This document shows, piece after piece, positions 23,202-34,514 of a DNA stretch of 64,000 bases. The notes beneath the pieces are model-generated. The model saw only the letters and a list, made by a program, of their open reading frames with translations, ran no database searches and was not told where the DNA came from. The DNA comes from Mytilus galloprovincialis (lineage: Eukaryota > Mollusca > Bivalvia > Mytilida > Mytilidae): NCBI RefSeq assembly GCF_965363235.1, contig NC_134846.1, forward strand, positions 55,541,121 through 55,605,120, read 5' to 3'. Numbering within the stretch: the stretch's first letter is position 1; each line of letters opens with the position of its first letter. The position numbers and the translations under genes were made by a program.

Positions 23202-23791
23202 CTTCTCTTGCTTCCGGTTTGATTCCCATAAATTGCCCTTCTCCTCGAGCATCCATTAATTGAAACGAATGATCCTTTATGTTTTTCGCAATATCCTCGT
23301 ATGACTTTACTAAATTAGGACGATAAAGTCCGTAGAATAATGTTTTCGGAACATGAACAACTTCTGATGTCGTCGGTAAATCCTCAGAGCACCATTTCAT
23401 AAAACCACCATCAAGCACCGACACCATTTCATGTCCAAAAACTCTGAACATCCACCAAATTCTTGGAGCAGAAAAAAACCCGTAGTTTATACCATTATCA
23501 TAAACAACAATATGAGTGCTATTATCAATACCTATGTTGCCTACATACTGCTCAAAGTGTTTTACGTCTGGTAACATGAGACCGTAAGGAGAGGATTTAT
23601 CACAACATTCTTTAATATCAAAATATGAGGCTCCCGGGATATGCTCTTCTTCATATTCTTTTCGACCGTTTCTGTTCAAAGATGGCAAGTGAAAAGAAGA
23701 GTCAAGAATCCTAATGTCTTTTGGAACTCCACTTTTCAATACATTATGCAACCATTCAGTTGTGACCAGAGCACTTGTTTTCGTCAACATT
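23202..23791 (-). CDS. MPST: 3-mercaptopyruvate sulfurtransferase copy 1, exon 1
   Basis: MPST transfers sulfur from 3-mercaptopyruvate to thiols or thioredoxin, in cysteine catabolism and hydrogen sulfide production in cytosol and mitochondria (family knowledge). This exon starts at ATG 23788-23790, just after a TATTTTCTTTTGTAG acceptor, so an upstream 5' UTR exon exists. It encodes the inactive N-terminal rhodanese domain: EEEHIPGASYFDI, YGLMLPD, APRIWWMFRVFGHE, SVLDGGFMKW and DARGEGQFMG, each matching human MPST. It ends at KPEAREG with donor GTAATT. The frame read beyond that donor is intron. It is paralogous to 47773-48361 with identical exon length and phase (589 nt plus one 5' base). 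Nothing in it looks broken. Confidence 0.93.
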
Positions 23792-24099
23792 CTACAAAAG
23801 AAAATACAAATGAAAGGCAACACTGTAAATGATAACTGAAGTGAACAATCGACTTGAAATGAATGGAACGCTCACTTTGAATTCATTATTGTATTGGTTG
23901 TTTAAATTGTAATGCAAGATTTTATGTTTTAAGCACCGAAATTCTATATAAACTGAAATAGGTCTTCAATAACCACAATACTTGAAACTATCAAGAAACC
24001 TGTTCTACCCCATGATTGTCCATCTTCAATTTCATTATTGTCCATCTTCAATTTCATTATTGTGGCATCAATTTTTAGGATGGGTTCCATTGTACTGTT

Positions 24100-24695
24100 G
24101 GACCAAACACACGCAGCCTGCATGGTTAACAAATTAATGCCGACAAATATGTTAGTACGTTAATGTTGATTGCAGTTTTTGTCACGAGTAGCACACAAAT
24201 CCCCTAATACATGCAGTCAACCACTAAAACACAAACTCATGAGTACTACACAATTGACGCTTATAGAAAAGACATTTGCAAAGCTTTTTCGCTAAATATT
24301 ATGTGTTTTATGACCATTGCCTTCTTTACTACTGTAGCTTTATTTCATTTGTCCTATTGAGTACGACACTTATATGCTTAGTCGATAACCAAAGAAGATC
24401 AAAGACATGTAGAATTGTTAAATGTGTCGTACTGACTTTTCTGCTACGTCTGATGACTTTTAGCGCCTGGTGTAAAACAAGAGAAAGTTTTGTAATTAAA
24501 GTGCTTACAGATATTACACAATGAAATAGCAATCTCACTTGATTATAAATTTAGAATTTCACAAATGAACTAAATTAAGGGACATAACTATATACAAATT
24601 TTAACTAATTAAATAAAACTTGCCCAAATTATATTTTATCAAGTGAAACAGCTTTATAAAACTTAATGTACAGGTTTATGCTTAATGTAATATGT
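24100..24695. other. 5' flank of MPST copy 1
   Basis: Non-coding. A 22-bp direct repeat (tccatcttcaatttcattat type) lies nearby at 24018-24061. The phrase CTGGTGTAAAACAAG at about 24467 reappears at about 32696, on the far side of the repeat cluster. It may mark sequence that was once contiguous and is now separated by insertions. No promoter motif is certain. Confidence 0.4.
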
Positions 24696-25600
24696 TAAGT
24701 ACAGCTCTTCATAAGAATCAGGCAGAGTGCCATATACACGTGATTTATGAGGGTTTCAGATTTTATCTATAAATTGCCTGGTAGAAGCATTCCTTGAATA
24801 CTGCTCAAAAAAAAATTTGAGTGGGAAAATATGAGTGGTTACCATGGTAACGGAGACTCTATTTTTGGGTTGTTAAGCGTGGTATCACTACAATTCAGAG
24901 CCTGATATTTAATAGAATCAAGTATATTTTATCAAGTTTCATATGTAATGTTGATACAACTTGGTTTAAGCTTCATTTTAGTTAAAATTGCATGTAAATC
25001 AAATTTGTAAATTTTTTGAAAAATTTTGCCAAAAAATGCATATTTTCAACTTTTCTGAATTTGGGATTTTTGCGAAATTATCAAATTTTCTCGGGTGTTT
25101 TTGAGAAAACTGCAAATGTGTACTGCATAGTTAGCACTGTAGTTATGAAGTTTGGATACTACTTTACCAAATTAAATAAAAAAGTGCTTGGGACCTTTTT
25201 CAGTTTGATCACCATAGCAACCATTTTTTCCTTGGAAACTGAGTTATATTTATTTGCAGAATATAGCAGTTTAAGATCTTAAGTGTCATGAATTGTTTCA
25301 TAACCGATAAGAAAATACATAAAAGCTAACGCAAACTTTAAATTACTATCGTCAAGTGTTGTTGCCTTCAATTGTTACCATGGAAACAAAGATTATCCAT
25401 AGCAACATCCATCTAAACACTGCATAAATGGAAATTTATGTAAAAAAAATACACAAATTGAGGGTGTTTATTTTCAAATTGGAATATGACTTTATTCTTA
25501 GCTTCACTAGCAGTTTTGTCTGATGTTTTTTCAGACAGTTTAATAAATGTAATATATTATGTAACATTGGGGTTGGAGAGTTGGGAAAAAGGGGGGTATA
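24696..25600 (+). repeat. 0.9 kb dispersed repeat, left copy of an inverted pair
   Basis: From tacagctcttcataagaatc to cattggggttggagagttgg it matches the reverse complement of 30998-31921. It includes several TTACCATGGTAAC-type palindromes. Short open frames inside (for example 25016-25282) are shared by both copies but have no known motif. A partial third relative lies at about 29150-29530. Confidence 0.8.
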
Positions 25601-27240
25601 TTATTTTTTTCAAATGTTTCATACAAGTTGATCCTTGAAGAGATAATCGCGTTTTGTCGGAATTAATTTCGAGTTCATAATCTGATAATCAATTTTTAAA
25701 AGTTAACAGATGATGAACTTCATTGGATTGCAATAGTCGGGCAAACCTAAGGCAAGATTAATATGGCCCTTAACAGTTGTAAGAAAATTCTTAATTTCTT
25801 AGAGCACACACAAGTTTGAGATGTTATCCCACAAGCATATTTCACAAACTTGACCTGTAACATAATAATAAGCTTACAAACCAAAAATAGAATCATTTGG
25901 TCAAAGCATTTCTAAACTGAATCTGAAGTGTGATGGACGGGTGGGTAGACGAACAGACAAATTGAACAAATATTAAGTCGGTGGGGACTTAAAAAATAAT
26001 AATAGTCAATTGGTAATCGTTGATACAGTATAATGGAATCCTCTTAATAAATAGCTATTAGCATATCATAAAATAACTCCTTTGTTGTAGTACTATTTCG
26101 CAATTGGAATTCAGGATCTCCGAGAAAGATGAATAGATATATCTGCTAAGTTAGAATTGTGCTACCGGATAAAATGATTATGCTATTACCGGCAAAATTA
26201 TCAAAACAAAATTATTGTACAAAATAATTGTATTAATTATGAATCATTTCTTACTATGTACCGTACTACATACTGTAACATCTCATATGTTCATGCTTCC
26301 GATAACATTATATCTTGTTATGTGGTGTGTGTGTGTGTGTGAAGGGGGGGGGGGGGGGTCAGCTGAAGCACACTTCTAATCCTTCTGAAATCCCCTTCTT
26401 CTCCTTTAAGATAGTCAACATGTAAAAATGTATCATATGTTTAGGTTGAATCTTCAAAAAAATCGTTATGCTACTCTCAATGTCTTTTTTCAACCTTTTC
26501 TTCAATTGCGCCCCTATTTTCTGTATTTGTCTCTGTAACCTTTATAAAAGATTGTGCAGTAATCCCGAGATTTGGAATGAAACCACTAAGCTGAGAACGT
26601 GTGAAGAAATACAAGATTAATAACAGTTAATTTCAAGACAAAATACACACATGGTATTATTCAATTAACTGCAACACTAGAAATAGCGCAGTAAATACCA
26701 ATCTTATTTGTCTTTGTAAATATCAATGCTTTCTAGTCCTAACAAGTTGAATATAAGACTTTAACGTCCCATGTGAAATAAAAGAACAAATTTCAGTGTC
26801 TCGCGCATTGCAAACATTTTATCTATTCAAGGTACAAAGGCAAAAACTAAAATATACACTTTATGGCCGCGCCGCAATGTTGGGGGGAGTAAGTTTTACC
26901 CATGTCTGTCAGTACGGTAGTCATCTCAAAGTTTGTTTCCATTTTCTAATTTTAGTTTGCCTCAACCAAATGTTATGAAAAATATACGCAATGCTGATAA
27001 ACACAAAACAGATATCAAGTTTGAATTTGTTGGCGTCACTTTTTTGTTTGATACTTTAAAAATGTTTAAAACCCAGAACCAGACAAGGTTAGAACTGTAT
27101 AGTTTGCCTTAAATGGCCTGGTTAACTGACGAAATTTCTAAAAGTAACTTTTTCATCTTAGGAGAACCTTTTTTTTCTGTTATACATACCATATAATATT
27201 TTTCGACTTTAGTGTAGATTATTTTTTATCGTTTCTGTTA
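25600..27240. other. Intergenic stretch
   Basis: AT-rich with no supported gene. A GT microsatellite followed by a G run lies at 26322-26358. Short open frames here show no family features. Confidence 0.45.
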
Positions 27241-27242
27241 AT

Positions 27243-27500
27243 ATAAAAAAAGAAGTTGTGGTATAATTTCCAATGAGACAACTCTCCACAAAAGACAAAA
27301 TAGACACAGAAATTAACAACTGTAGGTTATCATGCAGCCTTCAACAATGAGCAAAGCCCATGATGCATATTCTGCTGTAAAAGGTCCCAAAATGACAATG
27401 TAAAACAATTCAAACAAGAAAACCTAACGGCCTAATTTATGTACAAAAAGTGAACGAAAAAAAATTTATAACACATACATACAGGCTCTTGACTTGGGAG
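27243..27500 (+). repeat. Dispersed mussel-type repeat, second subtype
   Basis: It has the same ordered blocks as 19511-19756: GTTGTGGTATAATTTCC, GAGACAACTCTCC, CAGCCTTCAACAATGAGC and GTAAAACAATTCAAAC. Confidence 0.7.
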
Positions 27501-27710
27501 TGTTATTGCGCTAGGAAAATTTCCTACCAGTGGTAAAGGACATTATATTGTCAGAGCTATACTTTTAAAAATTATATGGACCTTGACAAAAGTTAGAATG
27601 TGCTATTGCAATCCCCATGAAGTCCATCATCTGTTAGTAAAATTTTATGAATAATTATAGATTTCCAGATTGAAAAAAAACCTGACAAAACGTTGTAGGA
27701 AAAAGTAAAA

Positions 27711-28868
27711 CTAGAGGCTCTTAAGAGCCTGTGTCGCTCAACTGTTACTGTATTTACTGATGTCGGCCATCTTGGTTGGCAGACAGGGTCATTAGACACT
27801 TTTTTAAAATAGATACCCTAGTAATGATTGTGGCCAAGTTTGGTTAAATTTGGTCCATAGTTTTAGAAAAGAAGATTTTTGTGCAAGTTACAAAAATGAC
27901 GAAAAGTTGTTCAATATTGACTATAAAGGACAATAACTCCTTAAGGAGTTCTCTGACAATTTTGGTCATGTTGACTTATTTGTAAATCTTACCTTGCTGA
28001 ACATTATTGCTGTTTACAGTTTATCTCTATTTATAATAGTATTCAAAATAATAACCTGATAAACAATTAAATTCCGTCAGATTTGCTCTAAATGCTTTGG
28101 TTTTTGAGTTATAAGCCAAAAACTGAATTTTACCCCTATGTTCTATTTTTAATCGTGGCGGCCATCTTGGTTGGATGGCCGGGTCACCGGACACATTTTT
28201 TTTTATCTAGATACCCCAAAGATGATTGTTGCCAAGTTTGGGTAAATTTGGCCCAGTAGTTTCAGAGGAGAAGATTTTTGTAAAAGATTACTAAGATTTA
28301 CGAATATTGGTTAAAAATTGACTATAAAGGGCAATAACTCCTACAGGGGTCAACTGACCATTTCAGTCATGTTGACTTATTTGTAAATCTTACTTTGTTG
28401 AACATTAATGCTGTTTACAGTTTATCTCTATCTATAATAATAACCAAAAACAGCAAAATTTCCTTAAAATTACCAATTCAGGGGCAGCAACCCAACAACG
28501 GGTTGTCCGATTCATCTGAAAATTTCAGGGCAGATAGATCTTGACCTGATAATCCATTTTATTCTGTCAGATTTGCTCTAAATGCTTTGATTTTTGAGTT
28601 ATAAGCCAAAAACTGCATTTTACCCCTGTGTTCTATTTTTAGCCATGGTGACCATCTTGGTTTGATGGCCAAGTCATCGGACAAATTTTTTAAACTACAT
28701 ACCCCTAGGATGATCGTGGCCAAGTTTGGTTAAATTTGGCCAAGTAGTTTCAGAGGAGAAGATTTTTGTAAAAGTTTACGGACGACGGACGCAGGACGAC
28801 AGACACCGGACGACGGACGCCAAGTGAGGAGAAAAGCTCACTTGACCTTTCAGGTCAGGCGAGCTAAT
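27711..28868 (-). mobile_element. Helentron-like non-autonomous element (GAGCCTCTAG family), reverse copy
   Basis: On the minus strand it starts TTAGCTCGCCTGACC, with a TGACCTgaaAGGTCA hairpin, then GTCCGTCGTCC-type motifs. It ends with GAGCGACACAGGCTC leading into an AGGCTCTTAAGAGCCT palindrome and CTAG. The interior holds about three diverged repeats, each containing GGCCATCTTGG, CAATAACTCC and GTTGACTTATTTGTAAATC. Hairpin close to the end, subterminal motif and tandem interior resemble Helentron-associated elements. A second copy is at 34515-36153. There is no coding capacity. Confidence 0.65.
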
Positions 28869-29532
28869 AACAAATATACGGAACACTGAGGAAAATTCTG
28901 AATGGAAAATCCCTAAGCAAATGGCAAAATCAAAACCTTAAATACATCAAACGAATAGATAAAAACTGTCATATATTACCGACTTGGTACAAACATTTTC
29001 TTATGTTAAAAAATGGTAGATTAAACCTAGTTTTATAGCTAAACCTCTCATTTTCCTCATAAGTATCTATGAAAGAGTCAAACAAAAACCACCCAACCTC
29101 CACTACTCCCCAAAACGCCACAGTGTATATATTTAGATTTGTTAAGTCTTCTCAAGGAGCAAAGACAGGACTGAGAGTGAGACAAAGCAAAGCATGCAGT
29201 TATATTCCCATTAGAAAAATTAACATTATCAAACTTATTTATATATAATTTTTAACATAAAACTATATTATATATCTTTTGATTGGGTGTTGGTGATATT
29301 TGTTACCATGGCTACTGTTGTAATAATACTTAAGGATTGTAGTTTAGAGTTAGAGTATATATATGCTTTTATGTATTTTTTATAAAGGTTTGGAAACAAT
29401 TGAGAACATTGAATTTCCTATACTGCAAAATTCAACAAATAATATCTGTGTTTCCAAGGGGAAAATATGTTAATATGGTGATAAAATTCAAGAGAGCAAC
29501 ACGCAATATTCTATATATTTTGGTCAAGTAGT
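28868..29532. repeat. Dispersed repeats
   Basis: At 28870-29090 there is a repeat with GAATGGAAAATCCCTAAGC and GACTTGGTACAAACATTTTC, related to 13085-13215. At about 29150-29530 there is a partial relative of the 0.9 kb repeat at 24696 and 30998. No gene. Confidence 0.5.
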
Positions 29533-30669
29533 CAGGCGCGTAGCTCCCTATACGCTAACACGCAGTTGCGTGCACATCGATTCGGCAAGCAAAAAAAAAA
29601 AAATGCCAAAATAGAAATTTATAAATTAATTATGGTTAAAGGAAACACATATGTTGTCCCTTTTTTAATTGATGAACTGTAATTAAATAACGGCATTTCA
29701 AAATAAACGTTTTATTGGAGATCATGTAAAAATCGGACAGTAACTTGTATCTTTTACCAGATTTGAATTTATTATACTCAGTCTAAGACGTGTAGTTTCG
29801 GAGCACATTTTACAGAGTACGCCCTTATCTGTTTGCAATGCGATGTACCAATCGACCATTAGATTTATCGAAACCCTTTGATATTATTGAAAATATGCCG
29901 AGGCGATGTATTCGATAGACTACCAGAGCCAATCACCCTAAAAACACGCCAAAACAGCATTGGAAAGTCTCATTATATGTTGCGTTCACACACGTAGACC
30001 ATGTGATAATGGAATTGGAGAGTAGAGGGTGTCTGGTATTATCAGAAAATATAGTTTCTTTGTGTCGTATCTGCTTCCTCGTGTTGTAGGACATATAACC
30101 AACGAATAATTCTCAACATTGTCTAAGACATACAAAATGACCTGGCATGTATTTGGCGGACAATTTCAATCGGGAGGTCGCTCGATGGAGAACACGTACG
30201 CTGGTTTATAACATCTCGCGAGTGCTACCATGCAGATCTATCAGTGTATTAAGTCTGTTGAAAACAAATGTACGATCAACAATGAACAACGACAGGTTAT
30301 CATCGCTAGCATTACTGCATATTGATCGGGATTTCAGTGTGAATGTTGACAAAGTAATAGAGAAGTTCGTTTCTGCTTAGACCCAAAGAGCAGATTTTGG
30401 TCAATGTTGAGTAAATTCTGTAATTCAAAAATGTGTTGTTTATGTATTAAATTAACCATGATTTACTCTATTCAGAATATTCAAGTATTAATAGTTTTAC
30501 GTTATAAATTGCTTATAAGTCCTATCTACATGTAGCTCCTCTTTAAACCGTCCTATGACCGAAAACCGAAAAAAAAAGTATTTCTGCATTAAAGGGTCCC
30601 AAAATTTTTTCGCCTTGCTCCGCTCGGCGGTAGTTGCTTGCACATCGTTTTCTTCTAGCTACGCCCCTG
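29533..30669 (+). mobile_element. hAT (hAT5-like) transposon remnant with dimerisation domain
   Basis: The ends are CAGGCGCGTAGCTCCC and AGCTACGCCCCTG, flanked by perfect GTAGT duplications at 29528-29532 and 30670-30674. Inside, 30147-30380 (plus strand) encodes text that matches the C-terminal dimerisation region of hAT transposases: LLKTNVRSTMNNDRLSSLAL followed by LHIDRDFSVNVDKV. The start shown there is only the first in-frame start, since upstream 30080-30146 also looks transposase-derived. The catalytic region is missing, so it is a 1.14 kb deletion derivative. It ties CAG...CTG ends plus 5-bp duplications to the hAT superfamily. Confidence 0.85.
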
Positions 30670-30997
30670 GTAGTATTCAAATTTTTGCTTGCATTTTTAT
30701 ATGCTTTACATATTTGCACTTTTCGGAAAAACACACGAAAAAAATTGATAATTTCATAAAAACTCCATATTTCAACAAAAATGAATATATGTGCTTTTTA
30801 GTATATTTTTACAAAAAAATCTAACAGTCGATTAAACTGTTATCTTTACTAAGCTCTGAAGCTAAACCCCCAGTTATATCGATGTTATATATGAAATTTC
30901 TGAAAAAAAAAGTTTGATTCTATTCATAATTAGGCTCTACGACCAAACGTTATCGTTTCAAGAATCTACATGTATGATTTTTTTTTAAATAAACCTA

Positions 30998-31921
30998 CCC
31001 CCCCCTTTTTTCCCAACCTTCCAACCCCAATGTTACATTATAAATTACATGTGTTGAACCTTCTGAAAAGAACAGAAGAGATTGTGAGTGAAGAAAAGAA
31101 TGCTGTCATATTCAAATTTGAATATTAACTCTCTATATATGTATTTTTTTTTTACATAAATCCATTGATAGATTTTAAAATAGATGTTGCTATGGATAAT
31201 ATGTGTTTCCATGGTAACTATTGAAGTCAGCAACTCTTACTGATGGTGATTTAGAGTTAGCGTATGCTTTTATGTATTTTTTATATCGGTTATGAAACAA
31301 TTCAGTACATTTAAGCTCTTAAACTGCTATATTCTGCAAATAATAACTCCGTTTCCAAGGAAAAAAATGGTTGCTATGGTGATCAAACTTGAAAAAGTCC
31401 CAAGCATTTTTTATTTAATTTGGTAAAGTAGTATCCAAACTTCATAACTACAGTGCTAACTATGCTGTACACATTTGCAGTTTTCTCAAAAACACCCGAG
31501 AAAATTTGATAATTTCGCAAAAATCCCAAATTCAGAAAAGTTGAAAATATGCATTTTTTGGCAAAATTTTTCAAAAAATTTACAAATTTGGTTTACATGC
31601 AATCTTAACTAAAATGAAGCTTAAACCAAGTTGTATCTATGTAACATATGATAATTAATGAAAAATGCTTGATTCTATTCGTAATCAGGCTCTGAATTGT
31701 AGTGATTTAGCTGATTTTTGAAAGATTTTACCACTCTTAACAACCCCCAAAAAAAGAGTGTCCGTTACCATGGCAACCACTCATATTTTCCCACTCAAAT
31801 TTATTTTTTGAGCAGTATGTGGTTACTGCTTCTTCTAGGCCATTTATAGATAAAATCTGAAACCCTCATAAATCACGTGTATATGGCACTCTGTCTGATT
31901 CTTATGAAGAGCTGTACTTAA
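30998..31921 (-). repeat. 0.9 kb dispersed repeat, right copy of an inverted pair
   Basis: It is the reverse complement of 24696-25600, with high similarity throughout and small indels. The pair lies about 5.4 kb apart and encloses other repeats, including the hAT remnant. Confidence 0.8.
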
Positions 31922-33297
31922 ATAAACTGAATCATTTCAACTAATTGAATACTTAATTTCAAATGATTTGTATAATAAGTTGTTGCTATGGAAACAATAA
32001 ACATTTTTAAAATGAATAAAATATTTGTCATACTATCTTACCTTTAATCGCGTAAAATCTAATACCAAATACAATTTAAGTTTCAGTGGCGGATTTTTTT
32101 GGCCGATCAAATGCATTTAAATGGGGACATTAAGTAGAACCCCACCTCTTTGTCCTGGGTTGGACCCCCCCTCCTTTTAAAAAATGACTGGATCCACCCA
32201 TGTGTCGGGATCGGGTGTTTTTAAGCTCGGGAATGCAGGGGATCCAGGATTTTTTTTTGGAATTTCGGGAAGTCGGGATTATTTTTTTTTAATTCGGGAC
32301 CTCGGGATTTCATGTCTTTAAGCCCGGGATTTCGTGATCAGGACCCCTCCGACCCCCGGACTTTCACTAAACTTTTGAAAATAACTATTTTAAAATCAAC
32401 TTTATATTTCTAAACCTAGAATAGATTTGTTTTAAATAAATACTTGAAACGTTTATCAATTATTTACATTAATAAAAAGCAACGTGTCCTAAGCTTAACC
32501 AATACAAAAATAATTAATCTCAATGGAAACGAAATAAAATGATTTTAATCTATGCAAAATATACACAGTTAATCTTAAGTAAAATTCATAAAAGGAATTT
32601 TAACTTGATTCATCTTTACCAAAAATATAAAGTAATTCAAAAAACGCTTTAATTTAAATGAAATAAAAATTCAAAAATATAATTCAACTTACCTGGTGTA
32701 AAACAAGGGAAAGTTCTGGTAAATGAAGATGTTTATTCTTGTAAATCAGTATTTGATCAAAGTGACAGTTTGAAACCTAAATTGTTTCCGTGCGGGCGTG
32801 GTCACATGATCACTGATTTCTTAACTTTCTCCTGTTTTCACCAATTAAAAGTTACCTTCTATCGCTCCCTTGACCACAACCTATTTTCACTGGTTGGTGA
32901 ATAATCAAGTCATGGGTGACAGGTGTTATTTACAATTTCACGCATGAGTAATAGGAAAAGGTTGTTTAACAAAAGCCTTAATTTACATGTAAGGTACATA
33001 ATCCAAATTAAATCATTTACATGCCTCTTTGTTATCTGGCTCAATTACGTAATCTAAATCAAGTTGTATGTCATTCTTCTTTATTGTTAAAAACTTATAG
33101 TAAAATTATGAATTGAAAGACAAAATTTTAATATAACAAATGAAAAACGTTCATTTTTATAACATCAGACATAAATATCAAGAGCAACTCTAGCTACAAT
33201 ACGACATTAAGACAACCAGTATATGACTACATTTGGTAATTAATAGTTGAATGACAGAGCTAATTCCTCTATTGCATGATGAAAACACTAGAGTCAG
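31922..33297. other. Intergenic stretch
   Basis: A hAT-type MITE sits at 32094-32202, followed by a degenerate GGGATTTCGGGA-like region at 32210-32345. The rest is unrecognised AT-rich DNA without a gene. Confidence 0.5.
32094..32202. mobile_element. hAT-type MITE (CAGTGGCGGAT family)
   Basis: It starts CAGTGGCGGATTTT and contains GGCCGATCAAATGCATTT. It ends ACTGGATCCACCCATG, a decayed version of the family end. No clean target duplication. Confidence 0.65.
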
Positions 33298-33433
33298 CAG
33301 TGGCGGATCCAGGTGGGGGCCCACTGACTGTCTAAGAGGGGTCCCGCTCCGTTCACGCTTCAGTGATTCCCTATATAAGCAACCAAATTTTTTCCCAAAA
33401 GGGAGGGGGGGGGCAGGTCTAAATCCGCCTCTG
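33298..33433. mobile_element. hAT-type MITE with perfect 5-bp target duplication
   Basis: The ends are CAGTGGCGGATCCAGG and TAAATCCGCCTCTG, flanked by GTCAG at 33293-33297 and 33434-33438. The interior matches the GCGGGCCCCCTCTTAG subfamily in reverse. The open frames on both strands here are incidental. Confidence 0.88.
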
Positions 33434-33505
33434 GTCAGCCAATCCATTTTTGTATACTTCCGCCTAAGGAAGCTATCATTTGATTTGTATTGTTTGGTAG
33501 GGGGC

Positions 33506-33662
33506 AGGGGGCTAGGGTGAAATTTGAAAAAAAGCAGGATGAGCAACGTTGCAAAAACAATCCAGGATGACAATTTATGTAAAAACAAGTAAAAATGCAG
33601 GACCGAATAGAGTGAAAAAACGCAGGACAATCTTTTTTTTTATCCTAGCCCCCCACCCCCCC
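33506..33662. mobile_element. MITE-like element with GGGGGCTAGG/CCTAGCCCCCC ends
   Basis: It starts GGGGGCTAGGGTGAAATTT and ends TTATCCTAGCCCCCC, with internal GCAGGA repeats. It is related to 10183-10405 in the opposite orientation. Confidence 0.6.
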
Positions 33663-33784
33663 TCCCATAAAAATCAAAAGGCAGTTCCCTAATACGATAA
33701 AACAATTAAAATGCATATGCTTCAGCTTGACTACTTTTAAAAAATTGTAGTATGATAGATACAAGTCATGGTTGAAAATCATTT

Positions 33785-34205
33785 AGCAAACTATCAGGAA
33801 TTTCGTATGTCCGAGAGACTATCACTTTTTCTTGTCAATTTTCCTCTAATTAAAACCACGAGGTCATCAAAATCAGAAAAACGTATGCACGTGACGTCAC
33901 ACATTAAATTAAGCAACCAAATTGTAGAATCTGGTTGAATTTTGAACTAAATTAACAGGTATCAGAGACATATAATAATGTCTCTGCAGGTATAAAAAAC
34001 AAGACAGGTTTAATTAATAAATAGCATATAATTGTTTGTTGTTGTTTTTTGCAATCCAGAAGACAGTTAAACCATCGTCTAATAGGATCAACCATTACTA
34101 AAAGACATATATAAAATTACAGCCTGGAAGCAACAATGGTTCTCGACTATCAAATTCACTAATTTAATACTAGATCACTTAAAAAAAAACATTAGAAATT
34201 TGCAG
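33785..34205. repeat. Segmental duplication, left copy (middle piece)
   Basis: It aligns with 49255-49735 in the same order: CAAACTATCAGGAATTTC, CTTGTCAATTTTCCTCT, TAACAGGTATAAAAA, TAAACCATCGTCTAATAG and CAATTCACTA-type blocks. Differences include a 24-bp palindromic insertion here at 33963-33986 and a fold-back insertion in the right copy at 49557-49641. Confidence 0.8.
33963..33986. mobile_element. 24-bp palindromic micro-insertion with 7-bp target duplication
   Basis: CAGAGACATATAATAATGTCTCTG would be the whole element (24 bp, inverted ends CAGAGACAT/ATGTCTCTG). It is flanked on both sides by CAGGTAT. The paralogous locus at about 49400 has a single CAGGTAT with no insert, which gives the empty site. 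It belongs with the 36-bp element at 45811-45846. Confidence 0.82.
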
Positions 34206-34349
34206 GTCCCATAGTGATGGTAGTTGGCTGCTTCTAATTTGTATAGTTCATCCATTATTTTTTTTTCTCAACAGAGGAACAAAAAATGATACTTGAGATC
34301 CAGTTCAAGCTTTAGAACGAAGTAAATCGTGGTACATTGGCCATACGTT

Positions 34350-34463
34350 GGTACTCCCTTTTTTTGGACGATCAATGCATTTGAATAGGGACACTATAGT
34401 TGGAACCCCCCTTTGTCCTGGGTTGGGACCCCCCTTTTTAAAATGGCTGGATCCGACCCTGTC
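34350..34463. mobile_element. hAT-type MITE, partial
   Basis: It contains GGACGATCAATGCATTTGAA, GGGTTGGGACCCCCC and the end TGGCTGGATCC. It belongs to the same subfamily as 15241 and 62303. Its left terminus is lost. Confidence 0.6.
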
Positions 34464-34514
34464 CAGGTATATTAATTTTGTTAAATTTGAACTGATGGGA
34501 TGTCTTTACCCTTA

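Larger units (their letters stand above)
20430..24100. repeat. Segmental duplication, left copy (MPST block)
   Basis: It is collinear with 45540-48410, covering the MPST 3' flank, all three exons, both introns and the 5' intron. The left copy carries an extra dispersed repeat at 20484-20670. The right copy carries extra insertions at 45811-45846 and 46056-46307. Exons are conserved and introns partly alignable, so the duplication is old enough to diverge visibly. Confidence 0.85.
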
